A DNA stretch of 64,000 nucleotides from Vibrio variabilis (GTDB lineage: Bacteria; Pseudomonadota; Gammaproteobacteria; Enterobacterales; Vibrionaceae): positions 1 through 64,000 of the forward strand of contig NZ_JYJK01000094.1 in assembly GCF_003263785.1 (NCBI RefSeq), in the 5' to 3' direction. This document shows, piece after piece, positions 33,409 to 45,672 of the stretch (position 1 is the stretch's first letter; every line of letters starts with the position of its first letter). The notes beneath the pieces are model-generated. The model saw only the letters and a program-made list of their open reading frames with translations, made no database searches and was not told where the DNA came from. A program made the translations under genes and the position numbers.

Positions 33409-33419
33409 CGGATGACGGG

Positions 33420-33740
33420 ATGTCTAACCAACCGACTCATAATCTCGCGAAACTGATTGCCTTAGATATCATCACGGTAGGCCGTATTCCGCTTATCGTG
33501 TTTCTAATGATATTTGCTACAGCGATGGGGGTGGTGTTTGCCACGCATCACACTCGTGAAGCGATCAACGAGAAAGATATTGCGCTTCAAGAGCGTGAAC
33601 GACTTGATAATGAGTGGCGTAACCTTTTGCTTGAGGAGAATGCGCTGTCGGAGCATAGCCGCGTTCAGGCTATGGCCAAACAAGAGTTAGAGATGACGCG
33701 CCCAGACGCAGACAAGGAAGTAGTGGTTTCCCTGAAATGA
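33420..33740 (+). CDS. ftsL: Cell division protein FtsL
   Basis: Bitopic member of the FtsQLB complex that activates septal peptidoglycan synthesis. 106 residues, with a short cytoplasmic tail, a membrane helix (about 22-40, IPLIVFLMIFATAMGVVF), and a periplasmic coiled coil (EKDIALQERERLDNEWRNLL). Its stop overlaps the ftsI start by four bases, as expected in the cluster. Confidence 0.94.
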   Translation: MSNQPTHNLAKLIALDIITVGRIPLIVFLMIFATAMGVVFATHHTREAINEKDIALQERERLDNEWRNLLLEENALSEHSRVQAMAKQELEMTRPDADKEVVVSLK

Positions 33741-35472
33741 AAGGCAAAAAAGTCGTTAAGTCCTCCAATAAGAAACAATCTCAGCAAGCCGCTAGCCAAC
33801 CTGCGCTGATTGCTTGGCGTTTTCGTCTCATTCTGGGCGGCGTGCTGCTTATCTTTACCGCCTTAGTCGCGCGTATCGGTTATATCCAAGTTATTGAGCC
33901 GGACAACCTGATTAAACAAGGCGATCTGCGCTCGGTGCGTGTAAAGGCGTTGCCCTCGGCGCGCGGTATTATCTCTGATAGAAACGGTGAGCCTCTTGCA
34001 GTGAGTGTGCCAGTTCAAGCGGTATGGGCCGATCCCGCCACAATTTTCAAAGATGATGGACTTAAGCAGTTAGACCGTTGGCATGCACTTGCCGATGTCC
34101 TTGGTCTTGACCGCGATGCGCTTATTGCCAAAATCAACAAGAATAAATCACGCCGATTTATTTACCTACAGCGTCAAGTGAGTCCTGCGATGGCGAAGTA
34201 CATCAAAGAGTTGAAACTCTCTGGCGTAGGGCTGAAAGCGGAATCCAGACGTTACTATCCTGCTGGTGAGGTTAGTGCTCACTTAGTGGGGGTGACCGGT
34301 ATCGATGGTCACGGTCTGGAAGGTGTTGAGCGCAGTTATGACAAATGGCTGACCGGTGAAGCGGGTAAGCGCATTATTCGCAAAGACCGCTATGGCCGCG
34401 TGGTGGAAAACATCTCTCTTGAAGACAGAGAAGAGGGTAAACCACTCGAACTTACCGTCGATCAACGATTGCAAGCCATCGCGTATCGCGCCATCAAGCA
34501 GGCTGTAGCAGATTACCGCGCCACGTCGGGCAGTGCCGTTATTATTGACGTGAAAACCGGTGGCGTATTGGCATGGTAAATGCTCCTTCTTATAACCCGA
34601 ATAACCGCTCTTCACGCCAGTCTTTCACAATGCGAAATCGCGTAATTACCGATGCAATGGAACCGGGCTCGACCGTTAAGCCATTTGTGGTGCTAGCAGC
34701 GCTTGAGGCAGGTATTGCCGACGAAAACACGATTATCGATACCGGTAATGGCATCATGCAGATTGGTGGTAGCCGAGTGCGTGATACATCGAAAGTGGGT
34801 AAAGCGAACCTAGCTAAGATCTTGCAAAAGTCGAGTAACATCGGTGTGGCAAAATTGGCTTTAGATATGCCGCTAGAGGCACTACTGGGGATGTACAGCT
34901 CTATTGGTTATGGTCAGTTGTCTGGTCTTAACCTGGTTGGTGAGACAACGGGTATTTTCCCTAATCGTCGCCGTTGGTCGCAGTTTGAAATCGCGACACT
35001 CGCATTTGGTTACGGTATCTCCATCACACCTCTTCAGTTAGCACACGCCTATGCCACACTCGGTAATGGCGGCTTGTATCAGCCTGTACATATTATTGAA
35101 AGCAATCAGCAGGATTTGTCTAAGCAGGTTATAGACCATGACGATGCTATGTCAGTTCTGCATATGCTAGAGGCGGTCACCCAGCCTGGCGGTACCGCAA
35201 CACGAGCGGCGGTGCCAGGGTATCGAGTTGCCGCGAAAACCGGTACATCAAGAAAGGCTGCAGCCGGTGGATATAGCGATGAATATGTGGCGATCACCTC
35301 AGGCGTCGCGCCGGTAAGTGACCCGCGCATTGCCTTGGTAGTCGTGATTAATGAGCCGCAAGGCGATCAATACTACGGCGGTGCGGTGGCAGGTCCTGTC
35401 TTTTCCGAAATCATGAAAGGAGCGCTGCAGATACTCAATGTCGCTCCTGACGAAAACCAATTTCAGCAATAG
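33737..35472 (+). CDS. ftsI: Septal transpeptidase FtsI / PBP3 (one break)
   Basis: Class B penicillin-binding protein that cross-links septal peptidoglycan with FtsW. About 578 residues after repair. A membrane segment at about 30-48 precedes the pedestal domain (SARGIISDRNGEPLAVS). The transpeptidase has EPGSTVKPF (active Ser), KSSNIGVAKL and AAKTGTSRKA. The break near 34572 is one lost A in GCAATGG (VLAMVNAPSYNP). As an essential gene it cannot be truncated in a living cell. Confidence 0.96.
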
Positions 35473-35482
35473 GTGAGAAACA

Positions 35483-36981
35483 ATGTTGACCTCTTTGACA
35501 TTGGCAAAGCTATTAAAACCATGGCTTGATGACAGCAGTAAGCTGATGGCGGATGACACGCTCGGTGCCATCAATGTGTCTAACTTAGAGCTTGATAGCC
35601 GTGCCATTAAGCAAGGCGATACGTTCGTGGCGATCATCGGCCATACGGTAGATGGGCGTCTGTTTATCGAGCGTGCGATTCAGTCTGGTGCCGATTCAGT
35701 GATTGCTCAGGCCGATGCCGAGCACAAACATGGCCAAGTAACTCTGGTTGATGGCGTACCTGTTGTTCATATTTATCAGCTCGACACTTTGCTATCAGTG
35801 ATGGCCGCGCGTCTTTATCAATACAGACAGCAAGTGATTGGCGTAACGGGGACGAATGGTAAAACCACCATCACCCAACTTATCGCGCAGTGGATCGAGC
35901 TTGTCGGTGATAGAGCCGCCATCATGGGTACCACGGGTAACGGCTTCCTGAACGATCTGCAACAAGCGAAAAATACCACGGGCAGCGCCATTGATGTGCA
36001 GCGTATTTTGTCTCAGCTTGATGACCAGGGGGCGCAATACACGGCGATGGAAGTCTCCTCCCATGGTCTGGTTCAAGGTCGTGTGGCCGCTGTATCATTC
36101 TCACTCGGTATTTTCACTAACCTTAGCCGTGACCACTTGGATTATCACGGCACAATGGAAGGTTACGAAGCGGCCAAAAAGCTCCTCTTTACCGGACACC
36201 ACTGCGAGCATGCGGTGCTGAATGTCGATGACGAAGTGGGTCGCCGCTGGCTTTCGGCGCGCAGTGATGCGATTGCTGTGTCTGTTGAAGGACGCCAGCT
36301 CGGTGAAAAGGGCGTCTGGGCAACATCGGTTGAGTACAGTGATGGCGGCATCTCTTTAGAATTTGATGGCTGCTTTGGCGGTGGCAAGCTCGATGCGCCG
36401 CTGATTGGTCAGTTCAATGCGAGCAATGTATTGTTGGCGTTTTCCGCGCTACTCGCGCTTGGTTTTGACAAGCAAGCGTTGATGGATACAGCTCCAAGCT
36501 CCAACCCGTACTTGGGCGTATGGAGCTGTTTCAAGCGGATGGCAAACCTAAGCTGGTGGTAGATTACGCTCACACGCCAGATGCACTAGATAAAGCCCTA
36601 CAGGCACTTCGCGTGCATTGCGATGGTCAGCTTTGGGTTATTGTCGGCTGCGGTGGTGACCGAGACAAAGGCAAGCGCCCAATGATGGCCGCTATCGCTG
36701 AGCAACTGGCGGATAAGGTGATCTTAAGTGATGACAACCCACGCAGTGAAGATCCTAAAGCCATCGTCGAAGATATGCTGGCGGGAATGAGTGCGCCCGA
36801 GGCGGCATTTGTAGAGCATCAACGTTTTAACGCGGCTCAGTTGGCGGTGACGCACGCGAGTGCTGCTGACATTATTTTATTAGCGGGTAAAGGACACGAA
36901 GATTACCAAGTGATTGGTAATGACAATGTCCACTATTCAGACCGTGAAACGGCGGCACAGCTACTAGGACTGACGTTATGA
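35483..36981 (+). CDS. murE: UDP-MurNAc-tripeptide synthetase MurE (one break)
   Basis: Adds meso-diaminopimelate to UDP-MurNAc-Ala-Glu. About 499 residues after repair (E. coli 495). Seen: [11 protein letters not shown] (ATP loop, about 120), and DNPRSEDP, the signature for meso-DAP rather than lysine. The break near 36495 ([16 protein letters not shown]) is one A lost. It ends four bases into murF. Confidence 0.96.
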
Positions 36982-38342
36982 TTGAACTCAAGTTAACGGA
37001 TATCGCGGCCATTGTTGACGGTCAATTGATCGGAGAGGATCTCAGTATCAAAGATGTCACCACAGACACGCGAGCCATCGAACCGGGTGCTCTGTTCATT
37101 GCATTGGTGGGTGAGCGTTTTGATGCTCATGATTTTGCTAAGCAAGCAGCAGAGAAAGGCGCTGCAGCGCTGATTGTGGAGCGCGAGTTGGATGTCGCCA
37201 TCGCTCAAGTTGTGGTTGCTGATAGCAAGCAAGCTTTAGGTAAACTTGGGGCGGAAGTTCATAAGCGTTGCCAAACCAAAACGATTGCCATTACCGGCAG
37301 CTGCGGTAAAACGACAGTCAAAGAGATGATTGCTAGCATTTTGTCGACCAAAGGTCAGGTGCTGTATACCGCGGGTAATTTTAATAACGATATCGGTGTG
37401 CCGCTGACTTTGCTGCGCTCAACGCCGCAAGACGACTTTGCCGTGATTGAACTGGGTGCTAACCATATTGGTGAAATAGCTTACACAACAACATTAGTCC
37501 AGCCAGATGTCGCGCTGGTGAACAATGTGGCTGAGGCGCATCTGGAGGGCTTTGGCTCTCTTGACGGTGTCAAACAGGCCAAGGGTGAAATCTATCAAGG
37601 ACTGCCAGCCGGTGGTATCGCACTGGTGAACCTTGATAGTGAAGGTGGTGACTATTGGCAATCGATATTGAGCGATAAACAGGTCGTGCGCATCGCTAAA
37701 CAAAACGCTCACGCAGATTTTTACGCCTCTGACATAACCTTGTCATCTCTTGGTAGCCCGTTGTTTACACTCCACACCCCAGCAGGCAACATCTCGATTG
37801 AGTTAACGCTCATCGGTGAGCACAATGTGGCAAATGCAGTGGCGGCAGCCGCTTTGGCAACGCAAGTCGGTGCAACTCTCGAGCAAATTCAACATGGTTT
37901 GCAATCACTAAATAAAGTGAAGCGTCGTGTTGATGTTGAGAAGCTTAGCGACTCGATCACTTTGATAGATGATAGCTATAACGCCAGTGTTCCCGCAATG
38001 AAGGCGGCGGTCGATCTGTTGGGTCAGTTTACTCAAACCCAGCGCTGGTTGATTTTGGGGAACATGGCAGAATTGGGGCATGAAAGTCTTGCACTTCACA
38101 AAGAAGTCGGAGAACATGCTGCACCTTTCGCATTTGAACACGTTTTAACCTATGGTGAGGATGCGAAAGTTATCAGTGACCTTTGCGGTGGACAGCATTT
38201 TATTAGTCACGACGATATGCTCACGCATATCGAACACACATTAACACAGTTAAACCAGACCTCTCATACCTTGTTGGTTAAAGGGGCGCTAAGTGCTGGC
38301 ATGTTTACTATCGCCAATGCACTGAAGGAGAAATACACATGA
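36978..38342 (+). CDS. murF: UDP-MurNAc-pentapeptide synthetase MurF
   Basis: Ligates D-Ala-D-Ala to UDP-MurNAc-tripeptide. Intact at 454 residues, with [11 protein letters not shown] (ATP loop, about 108-118), [10 protein letters not shown] and [16 protein letters not shown]. It overlaps both murE and mraY by four bases. The D-Ala-D-Ala ligase gene (ddl) that supplies its substrate is not in this cluster. Confidence 0.97.
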   Translation: MIELKLTDIAAIVDGQLIGEDLSIKDVTTDTRAIEPGALFIALVGERFDAHDFAKQAAEKGAAALIVERELDVAIAQVVVADSKQALGKLGAEVHKRCQTKTIAITGSCGKTTVKEMIASILSTKGQVLYTAGNFNNDIGVPLTLLRSTPQDDFAVIELGANHIGEIAYTTTLVQPDVALVNNVAEAHLEGFGSLDGVKQAKGEIYQGLPAGGIALVNLDSEGGDYWQSILSDKQVVRIAKQNAHADFYASDITLSSLGSPLFTLHTPAGNISIELTLIGEHNVANAVAAAALATQVGATLEQIQHGLQSLNKVKRRVDVEKLSDSITLIDDSYNASVPAMKAAVDLLGQFTQTQRWLILGNMAELGHESLALHKEVGEHAAPFAFEHVLTYGEDAKVISDLCGGQHFISHDDMLTHIEHTLTQLNQTSHTLLVKGALSAGMFTIANALKEKYT

Positions 38343-39419
38343 TCATTTGGCTTGCAGAATTACTACAGCCATACTTTTCTTTTTTTCGTCTGTTTGAATA
38401 TTTGTCATTCAGAGCCATTGTCAGTGTATTAACTGCGTTAGGTATTTCTTTGTGGATGGGGCCAAAAATGATTGCCCGTCTACAAATGCTGCAAATTGGC
38501 CAAGTCGTTCGAAATGAAGGTCCGGAGTCACACTTTAGCAAGCGTGGTACACCGACGATGGGGGCGTGATGATCCTATCGGCGATTTCTATTACGGTGTT
38601 GCTTTGGGCAGACTTGAGTAACCCATATATTTGGGCCGTCCTTGCCGTGCTACTTGGCTATGGTGCCGTTGGTTTTGTGGATGACTATCGCAAGGTAGTG
38701 CGCAAAAACACCGATGGTCTGATCGCTCGCTGGAAGTACTTTTGGCAGTCATTGATTGCCTTGGTCGTCGCATTTGCTCTATATGCTCACGGTCAAGACA
38801 CGGCGGCTACACAGCTCGTAGTCCCTTTCTTTAAAGATGTGATGCCACAAATGGGGCTGTTCTACATCGTCTTCACCTACTTTGTGATTGTTGGCACCAG
38901 TAATGCGGTAAATCTAACTGATGGCTTGATGGCTTGGCGATTATGCCCACGGTACTGGTGGCGGCAGGTTTCGCGGTGATTGCTTGGGCAACAGGCAACG
39001 TTAACTTTGCAGCTTATTTGCATATTCCATACATTCCATACACCTCTGAGCTTGTCGTGTTCTGTACCGCGATGGTGGGTGCGGGTCTTGGTTTCCTTTG
39101 GTTTAACACTTACCCAGCGCAAGTCTTTATGGGTGATGTGGGCTCACTAGCACTTGGCGGCGCATTAGGTGTCATTGCCGTACTAGTACGTCAGGAATTC
39201 GTACTGGTGATCATGGGGGGTGTGTTTGTCATGGAGACATTGTCGGTCATTCTTCAGGTTGGTTCTTACAAGCTGCGTGGTCAGCGTATTTTCCGTATGG
39301 CACCTATCCACCATCACTATGAGCTAAAAGGCTGGCCAGAGCCGCGCGTTATCGTTCGCTTCTGGATCATTTCAATCGTATTGGTACTTATCGGCCTAGC
39401 AACGCTTAAAGTACGTTAA
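38339..39419 (+). CDS. mraY: Phospho-MurNAc-pentapeptide transferase MraY (two breaks)
   Basis: Integral membrane enzyme that makes lipid I on undecaprenyl phosphate. Repaired length is 360 residues, identical to E. coli. Seen: [28 protein letters not shown] and the HHHYELKGW loop. Breaks are near 38562 (one G lost from a G6 run) and 38928 (TTGGATGGC lost one G). Hydrophobic helices run throughout. Confidence 0.96.
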
Positions 39420-39443
39420 TTAACAGGCTAGGGATCCTTGTTC

Positions 39444-40767
39444 ATGGAACGTTGGCAAGACATTCAGCAAGTGGTCGTCGTAGGGCTCGGTATTACCGGG
39501 CTCTCCGTCGTTAATCACCTTCGTAAATATCATCCTACATTGACCATTCAAGTCATGGACAGTCGAGAGAATCCGCCTGGGGCCGAGCAATTGCCACAAG
39601 GCGTTGCCCTCCATACCGGCAGCTTTGAAGCCGATTGGTTGATGCAGGCTGACTTGGTAGTGTGTAACCCGGGCATCGCTCTAGCGACGCCGGAAGTTCA
39701 CGCAGCCATGGAAAACGGCGTCTCTGTCATTGGTGATATTGAGCTGTTTGCGTGGGCAAATAACAAGCCCGTGATCGCAATTACCGGCTCAAACGGCAAA
39801 AGTACCGTGACTGACTTAACGGGTGAAATGGCCAAGGCGGCTGGCTGAGTGTCGGTGTGGGGGCAACATTGGTGTCCCTGCCCTTGATTTGCTTGAGCTT
39901 GATGCCGATCTCTATGTCCTTGAGCTATCGAGTTTCCAACTGGAAACGACGTCGTCTCTAAAAACGCAAGTCTCGACGTTTTTAAATCTTTCAGAAGACC
40001 ACATGGATCGCTACGTAGGTATGGCGGATTATGCCGAAGCCAAGCGCCGAATCTTCTTACATGCTGAACATGTGTTGGTAAATCGCGACGAACCTGAAAC
40101 TTACCCAACAGAGTTCCACCCTGTGATATCGACGTTTGGTTTTGATGCTAAGCAATTCGGCATGCAGGTATTTGATGGACGTACTTGGTTGATGGACGGC
40201 GATGAAAAAATCCTCGCAGTTGATGAGCTGAGCATTGTTGGTAAGCACAATTGGTCAAATGCTTTGGTCGCTTGTGCGCTGCTCAAACTCGCAAATATCG
40301 ATTATCGCACGGCATTGGAGTGTCTAAAATCTTATCGAGGCTTAACTCATCGTTGCCAAGTGGTGGCTGAGCAAGCTGCGTGAAATGGTCAATGACTCAA
40401 AAGCCACCAATGTGGCGAGTACGCTTGCGGCTCTGTCAGGCTTAGCGCTACAAGGAACACTGTACTTGCTTGTCGGCGGAGTGGGTAAAGGCGCTGATTT
40501 TTCTGAGCTAGCCAAACCACTGGGACAACTCAATGTTCAGTTGTGCTGTTTTGGTCGTGATGGAGAAGAGTTTCTGCCGCTTCACGATAGTGCGCGCTAC
40601 TTTGTATCAATGGACGATATATTGCTGAGATCACGCCAAAATTGAAGCAAGGTGATATGGTCATGTTGTCGCCTGCATGCGCTAGCTTTGATCAGTTTGC
40701 CAATTTTATGGCTCGCGGTGATCACTTTACCGATCTGGCGCAGCGTTATTCAGCGCAAGTTAGTTAA
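39444..40767 (+). CDS. murD: UDP-MurNAc-L-alanine:D-glutamate ligase MurD (five breaks)
   Basis: Adds D-glutamate to UDP-MurNAc-L-Ala in the cytoplasm. About 442 residues after repair (E. coli 438). Seen: [15 protein letters not shown] (N-terminal Rossmann), [11 protein letters not shown] (ATP loop), [17 protein letters not shown] and [12 protein letters not shown]. Breaks lie near 39844 (AAGLSVG), 39862 (GVGGNIG), 40378 and 40387 (GVKWVNDSK), and 40624 (DILAEITPK), all one-base losses from G or C runs. This is the highest density of breaks in the window. The ATG at 39444 is preferred over a TTG six bases upstream. Confidence 0.93.
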
Positions 40768-40782
40768 CACGGATTCGTCACT

Positions 40783-42003
40783 ATGTTTCATCAAATTCGA
40801 CAACGCACCATGGGATGGATGACCCACAGTGCTCCAGATACGCTCTACGACCGACAATTGGTTTGGTTGGCGTTTGGGTTGATGGTGACGGGACTGGTGA
40901 TGGTCACTTCCGCCTCGTTTCCAATCAGTTCTCGACTGACGGATCAGCCATTCCACTTTATGTTTCGCCACGCTATCTTTCTGGTGTTAGCGCTTGGTAC
41001 GTCGGCTGTGGTTCTGCAAGTCCCTATCGCTAAATGGTTCAAATACAGTACTTATTTGCTAGCGATATCCATTTTCTTGCTAATCGTTGTTCTCGTCGTC
41101 GGTAAGTCCGTTAACGGCGCGTCTCGTTGGATCCCGCTTGGACTGTTTAACCTTCAGCCTGCTGAGGTAGCCAAACTGTCGCTGTTTATCTTCATGTCCG
41201 GCTACTTGGTGAGAAAACAAGAGGAAGTCAGACAGTCGTTTTTTGGCGGTTTTATCAAACCGATTATGGTATTCACCACGTTTGCCATTTTATTGTTGGG
41301 ACAGCCTGACTTAGGTACCGTGGTGGTGATGCTGGTGACTTTGTTTGGCATGCTGTTTATCGCTGGTGCCAAATTATCACAATTTATCGCTCTATTCGTT
41401 GCAGGCGTTAGCGCGGTCATTGCGCTGATTTTGGTCGAACCATACCGCGTTAGACGCGTAACGTCGTTTTTAGACCCTTGGGAAGACCCATTTGGCAGTG
41501 GTTATCAGCTTACACAATCACTTATGGCATTTGGTCGCGGTAACTGGATGGGGCAAGGGCTTGGTAACTCGGTACAAAAATTGGAGTACCTGCCAGAAGC
41601 GCATACCGACTTTGTATTCGCCGTGCTGGCTGAAGAGCTCGGGTTTGTTGGTGTCGTCTTAGTATTGATGCTGGTATTTGCACTGGTGATAAAAGCCCTG
41701 TATATCGGTAAGCGTGCGTTTGAAAAACAGCAGTTTTTTGGTGGCTACCTATGTTTTGCCATCGGTATTTGGTTTGCGTTTCAAACCTTAGTTAACGTTG
41801 GCGCAGCAGCGGGTATGGTGCCAACCAAAGGTCTCACATTGCCGCTGATAAGTTATGGTGGCTCCAGTTTGATCATCATGTCGGTGGCGGTATCGATCTT
41901 GCTGCGAGTGGACCATGAATGTCGACTACTTCCAGACATTGAGCCTGCACCGAGCAGCGAGCCTGAAACAGATAAGAAACAGAAGCAAGATGAAGCAAAA
42001 TAA
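40783..42003 (+). CDS. ftsW: Septal peptidoglycan polymerase FtsW
   Basis: SEDS-family glycosyltransferase that polymerises lipid II at the septum with FtsI. 406 residues, intact, about ten membrane segments. Seen: [51 protein letters not shown] and [11 protein letters not shown], all family signatures. The C-terminal tail is charged and overlaps the murG start. Confidence 0.96.
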   Translation: MFHQIRQRTMGWMTHSAPDTLYDRQLVWLAFGLMVTGLVMVTSASFPISSRLTDQPFHFMFRHAIFLVLALGTSAVVLQVPIAKWFKYSTYLLAISIFLLIVVLVVGKSVNGASRWIPLGLFNLQPAEVAKLSLFIFMSGYLVRKQEEVRQSFFGGFIKPIMVFTTFAILLLGQPDLGTVVVMLVTLFGMLFIAGAKLSQFIALFVAGVSAVIALILVEPYRVRRVTSFLDPWEDPFGSGYQLTQSLMAFGRGNWMGQGLGNSVQKLEYLPEAHTDFVFAVLAEELGFVGVVLVLMLVFALVIKALYIGKRAFEKQQFFGGYLCFAIGIWFAFQTLVNVGAAAGMVPTKGLTLPLISYGGSSLIIMSVAVSILLRVDHECRLLPDIEPAPSSEPETDKKQKQDEAK

Positions 42004-43050
42004 ACGTTTAATGGTGATGGCTGGTGGAACCGGCGGTCACGTATTTCCAGGGTTGGCGGTTGCAAAACGCCTGCAAGAGCAAGGCTGGGAGATCCGCTGG
42101 CTTGGTACTGCAGACAGAATGGAAGCAGACTTAGTACCAAAGCACGGGATTGACATTGATTTTATTAAAGTGAAAGGGTTGCGTGGTCAAGGCATTGCGA
42201 AACTGATCAAAGCACCGTTTCAGATCATCAGTGCGATTTTCCAAGCGCGTCAACATTTAAAGCGCTGGCAACCTGATGCTGTGCTCGGCATGGGTGGCTA
42301 TGTCAGTGGCCCTGGTGGCGTTGCGGCTTGGACTATGGGTATCCCTGTCGTACTCCACGAACAAAATGGCGTCGCGGGACTGACCAACCAGTGGCTGTCT
42401 AAAATTGCCAAAAAGGTGTTCCAGGCATTTCCGGGCGCTTTTGCCGATGCCGAAGTAGTTGGCAACCCAGTGCGCCAAGACTTATTAGATATTGAAGCGC
42501 CAGAAACACGACTCAACGGCCGTGATGGCGATATTCGCATTTTAGTGATGGGGGCAGCCAAGGTGCTCGCATCCTTAATCACACTTTGCCGCCCGTCATG
42601 GCTGCGCTGGGCGACGGTTACACGATTCGCCATCAAGCGGGCAAAGGTAGCGAGCAAGAAGTCGCTGCGCTTTACCAGCAAAATCAGGTGAGTAGCGCAG
42701 AGGTGACGGAGTTTATTGATGACGTTGCCGAGGCGTATCAATGGGCCGATCTTGTGGTGTGTCGCTCCGGCGCATTGACAGTCTCTGAGCTTGCTGCTGC
42801 AGGCGTTGGCGCTATCTTTATCCCATTTATGCACAAAGATCGTCAGCAGGCGCTCAATGGTGACCATTTGGTCGACTGCCAGGCGGCCTATATGATTGAG
42901 CAGCCCCAATTGAGCGTGGAAAAACTGACAGAACAGATACGTAGCTTAGACCGAGCGCAATTAAAAACGCTGGCTATTAATGCCCGAAAAGCAGCTAAGC
43001 TCGATGCGGATACACGCGTCGCGAAAGAAATTATCGAATTAACAAAATAG
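41990..43050 (+). CDS. murG: Lipid II synthase MurG (one break)
   Basis: GT28 glycosyltransferase that adds GlcNAc to lipid I on the inner membrane face. The start at ATG 41990 ([20 protein letters not shown]) lies inside the end of ftsW; 353 residues after repair (E. coli 355). Seen: [42 protein letters not shown] and [15 protein letters not shown]. The break near 42553 is one G lost from a G6 run ([11 protein letters not shown]). Confidence 0.96.
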
Positions 43051-43067
43051 ATTAACGAGACAGACTC

Positions 43068-44528
43068 ATGACACAGCAACAAACACCAGACTTAGCGCAG
43101 ATCCGTGCCCTGATACCTGAAATGAGACGCGTGAAGTGTATTCACTTTGTCGGTATTGGTGGTGCGGGTATGAGTGGTATCGCCGAGGTGCTACTCAACG
43201 AGGGGTATCAAATTACCGGCTCTGATATTGCTGAGAATGCTGTGACCGCGCGCCTTACACAAAAGGGGGCGACCGTCTTTATTGGTCATGCAGCAAGTAA
43301 CATTGATCTTGCGAGTGTGGTCGTAGTGTCTACGGCGATTGATCCTGAAAACCCTGAGTTAGTTGCGGCGAAAGAAAGGCGAATCCCAGTGGTTCGCCGT
43401 GCTGAAATGCTCGCTGAGCTGATGCGCTTTAGACACGGTATTGCCGTTGCGGGCACGCACGGTAAGACCACAACTACAGCGCTAGTCACGCAAATTTATT
43501 CAGAAGCAGGCATGGATCCAACTTTTGTTAACGGTGGCCTGGTGAAAAGTGCCGGCACGAATGCGCGTTTGGGATCAAGCCGTATCTTGATTGCGGAAGC
43601 CGATGAAAGTGATGCGTCTTTCCTACACCTTCAGCCAATGGTCAGTATCGTCACTAATATTGAAGCTGACCACATGGATACCTATGGCGGTGATTTCGAT
43701 ACGCTCAAGCAAACTTTTATCGACTTCCTACATAACCTGCCGTTTTACGGACAGGCTGTGATGTGCGTTGACGATCCCGTGGTTCGTGAGCTGATTCCAA
43801 ATGTGAGTCGTCAAGTGATCACCTACGGTTTTTCAGAAGATGCCGACGTACGTATTGAGAATTATCGCCAAGAAGGGCAGCAAGGTAAGTTTACCGTTGT
43901 CAGAAAAGACCGAGATAATCTTGAGATTACCCTGAATATTCCGGGTAAACACAATGCGTTGAATGCGTCTGCGGCTATTGCTGTTGCGACCGAAGATAAT
44001 ATCAGTGATGAGGCTATCGTTAAGGCGATGCTGGGCACTGAAGGGACAGGACGCCGCTTCGAGCATTTGGGTGAATTCGAAACGGGTAATGGCCGTGTTA
44101 TGCTGGTCGACGACTATGGTCACCACCCAACAGAAGTGGATGTCACCATCAAAGCGGCGCGCAATGGCTGGGCAGACAAACGATTAGTCATGGTATTCCA
44201 GCCACACCGTTACAGCCGTACTCGTGACCTTTACGATGATTTTGCCAATGTACTGGAGCAGGTCGATGTGTTGGTCATGCTGGACGTGTATTCGGCCGGA
44301 GAAGCCCCAATTGCTGGCGCTGATGGTCGTTCGCTGTGTCGTACTATTCGTACTCGCGGCAAGCTTGATCCAGTTTTTGTCCCAGAAATGAGTGGTTTAC
44401 CATCAGTTTTATCCAATCTTTTGCAAGACGGCGACTTAGTCTTGACGCAAGGTGCCGGTGACATTGGTAAAGTGGCTAAACAGCTTGAGAAGATGAAGCT
44501 AGACATTCAAGTGATGCAAAATAGCTAG
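43068..44528 (+). CDS. murC: UDP-MurNAc-L-alanine ligase MurC
   Basis: First amino acid ligase of the Mur pathway. Intact, 486 residues, with [15 protein letters not shown] (residues 26-40), [13 protein letters not shown] (ATP loop), [12 protein letters not shown] and [11 protein letters not shown]. It is the last gene before a strong terminator; ddl, which usually follows murC in enterics, is absent here. Confidence 0.97.
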   Translation: MTQQQTPDLAQIRALIPEMRRVKCIHFVGIGGAGMSGIAEVLLNEGYQITGSDIAENAVTARLTQKGATVFIGHAASNIDLASVVVVSTAIDPENPELVAAKERRIPVVRRAEMLAELMRFRHGIAVAGTHGKTTTTALVTQIYSEAGMDPTFVNGGLVKSAGTNARLGSSRILIAEADESDASFLHLQPMVSIVTNIEADHMDTYGGDFDTLKQTFIDFLHNLPFYGQAVMCVDDPVVRELIPNVSRQVITYGFSEDADVRIENYRQEGQQGKFTVVRKDRDNLEITLNIPGKHNALNASAAIAVATEDNISDEAIVKAMLGTEGTGRRFEHLGEFETGNGRVMLVDDYGHHPTEVDVTIKAARNGWADKRLVMVFQPHRYSRTRDLYDDFANVLEQVDVLVMLDVYSAGEAPIAGADGRSLCRTIRTRGKLDPVFVPEMSGLPSVLSNLLQDGDLVLTQGAGDIGKVAKQLEKMKLDIQVMQNS

Positions 44529-44561
44529 CTTCTCGATTTTCGAGAGTATTGAATAATTTAT

Positions 44562-44608
44562 GAGTTCGAATGAGCGATATAGTGAATTGATCGTCCATTC
44601 GAACTTTT
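44562..44608 (+). terminator. Terminator inside the dcw cluster, after murC
   Basis: Ten-base arms AGTTCGAATG and CATTCGAACT, partly extended by GCGAT/ATCGT, followed by T6. It lies 34 bases past the murC stop and divides the cluster into two transcription units. Confidence 0.8.
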
Positions 44609-44653
44609 TTGTTGTTTCAGTGCGCAAAAGCCCAGTTTTCTTGGGTTGAGTGT

Positions 44654-44681
44654 TTGATAGTTTGATATTGATTAGTATAAT
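44654..44681 (+). promoter_or_regulatory. Sigma-70 promoter for ftsQAZ
   Basis: -35 TTGATA (44654-44659) and a consensus -10 TATAAT (44676-44681) are separated by 16 bases, directly after the murC terminator and about 80 bases before ftsQ. The expected transcription start is near 44688. Confidence 0.7.
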
Positions 44682-44764
44682 CGTTAGGTTAAGACCATTA
44701 GATTAGACTCTTATTCCACTATCTTAAGGAAAGGCGAAGAGAAGTTAATAAGGGACCAAAGAGT

Positions 44765-45556
44765 TTGACTGAAACTTCAGACAGCAGTGTAGAGCGAACG
44801 CGTCGAGCTTCCATGTTTTCACAACACGGGATCGGGGCGATTTTTTTATTTGCAGTGATCGCAGTCATCGGTTCAACACTTTATTCCACCATTAGCTGGA
44901 TGTGGGACGACCAGCGCCTTCCCTTATCTAAGATAGTGCTACAAGGGGATCTAACCCATGTAAGTGCTAAAGATGTGCAGCACGCCTTTGCCAATTTGGA
45001 ACATATCGGGACCTTCATGTCTCAAGATATCGATGTTCTGCAGCAAAGTGTTGAGCAAATTCCATGGGTCTCGCAAGCATCGGTACGTAAACAATGGCCA
45101 GACACCGTTAAAGTGTTTTTGACCGAGTACCAGGCTAGTGCGATCTGGAATGGCATCGATATGCTTGATATTCATGGCGTCGTGTTCAGCGGTGATGTTT
45201 CTGTGATTGAAGAGCAGAAAGTGAAGCTATATGGCCCGATGGGCACTGAACGCTTTGTGCTGGATACTTATCGTGACAGTAATGCTAAATTAGCCAGCTT
45301 AGGGCTAGCGATATCCTCACTAGTGTTGAATGAGCGCCGTGCATGGCAAGTGATCCTCGACAACGGGATCCGTTTAGAGCTAGGCAAAGATGCATTGGAT
45401 GAGCGCTTGCAGCGTTTTATCTCTCTGTATCGGGAATTGGGTGACAAGGTATCTCAAATCAGTTACATCGATTTGCGATACGACACGGGTGCAGCCGTCG
45501 GTTGGTTCCCTGCTGAAATGACAGCAGAGGGCACGGCAGTTGAATCTGCAGGGTAA
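44765..45556 (+). CDS. ftsQ: Cell division protein FtsQ
   Basis: Bitopic division protein that recruits FtsL and FtsB. 263 residues from a TTG start at 44765 (LTETSDSSVERTRRASMF); ATG 44813 is an alternative, 16 codons in. A membrane segment (IFLFAVIAVIGSTLY, about 26-40) precedes a POTRA domain (SKIVLQGDLTHVSAKDV) and the FtsQ beta domain. The weak TTG start may limit expression. Intact frame. Confidence 0.92.
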   Translation: MTETSDSSVERTRRASMFSQHGIGAIFLFAVIAVIGSTLYSTISWMWDDQRLPLSKIVLQGDLTHVSAKDVQHAFANLEHIGTFMSQDIDVLQQSVEQIPWVSQASVRKQWPDTVKVFLTEYQASAIWNGIDMLDIHGVVFSGDVSVIEEQKVKLYGPMGTERFVLDTYRDSNAKLASLGLAISSLVLNERRAWQVILDNGIRLELGKDALDERLQRFISLYRELGDKVSQISYIDLRYDTGAAVGWFPAEMTAEGTAVESAG

Positions 45557-45672
45557 CTGGTTTTATGTATCGATAGGCTCTGGCGTATCGATACTTAAGT
45601 TCAGTTAGGAATTGGGCAACCCAAGCGAGTTGTTCTCTGGGATTTGAGATAGCAAAACATAAGAGAGTACAG

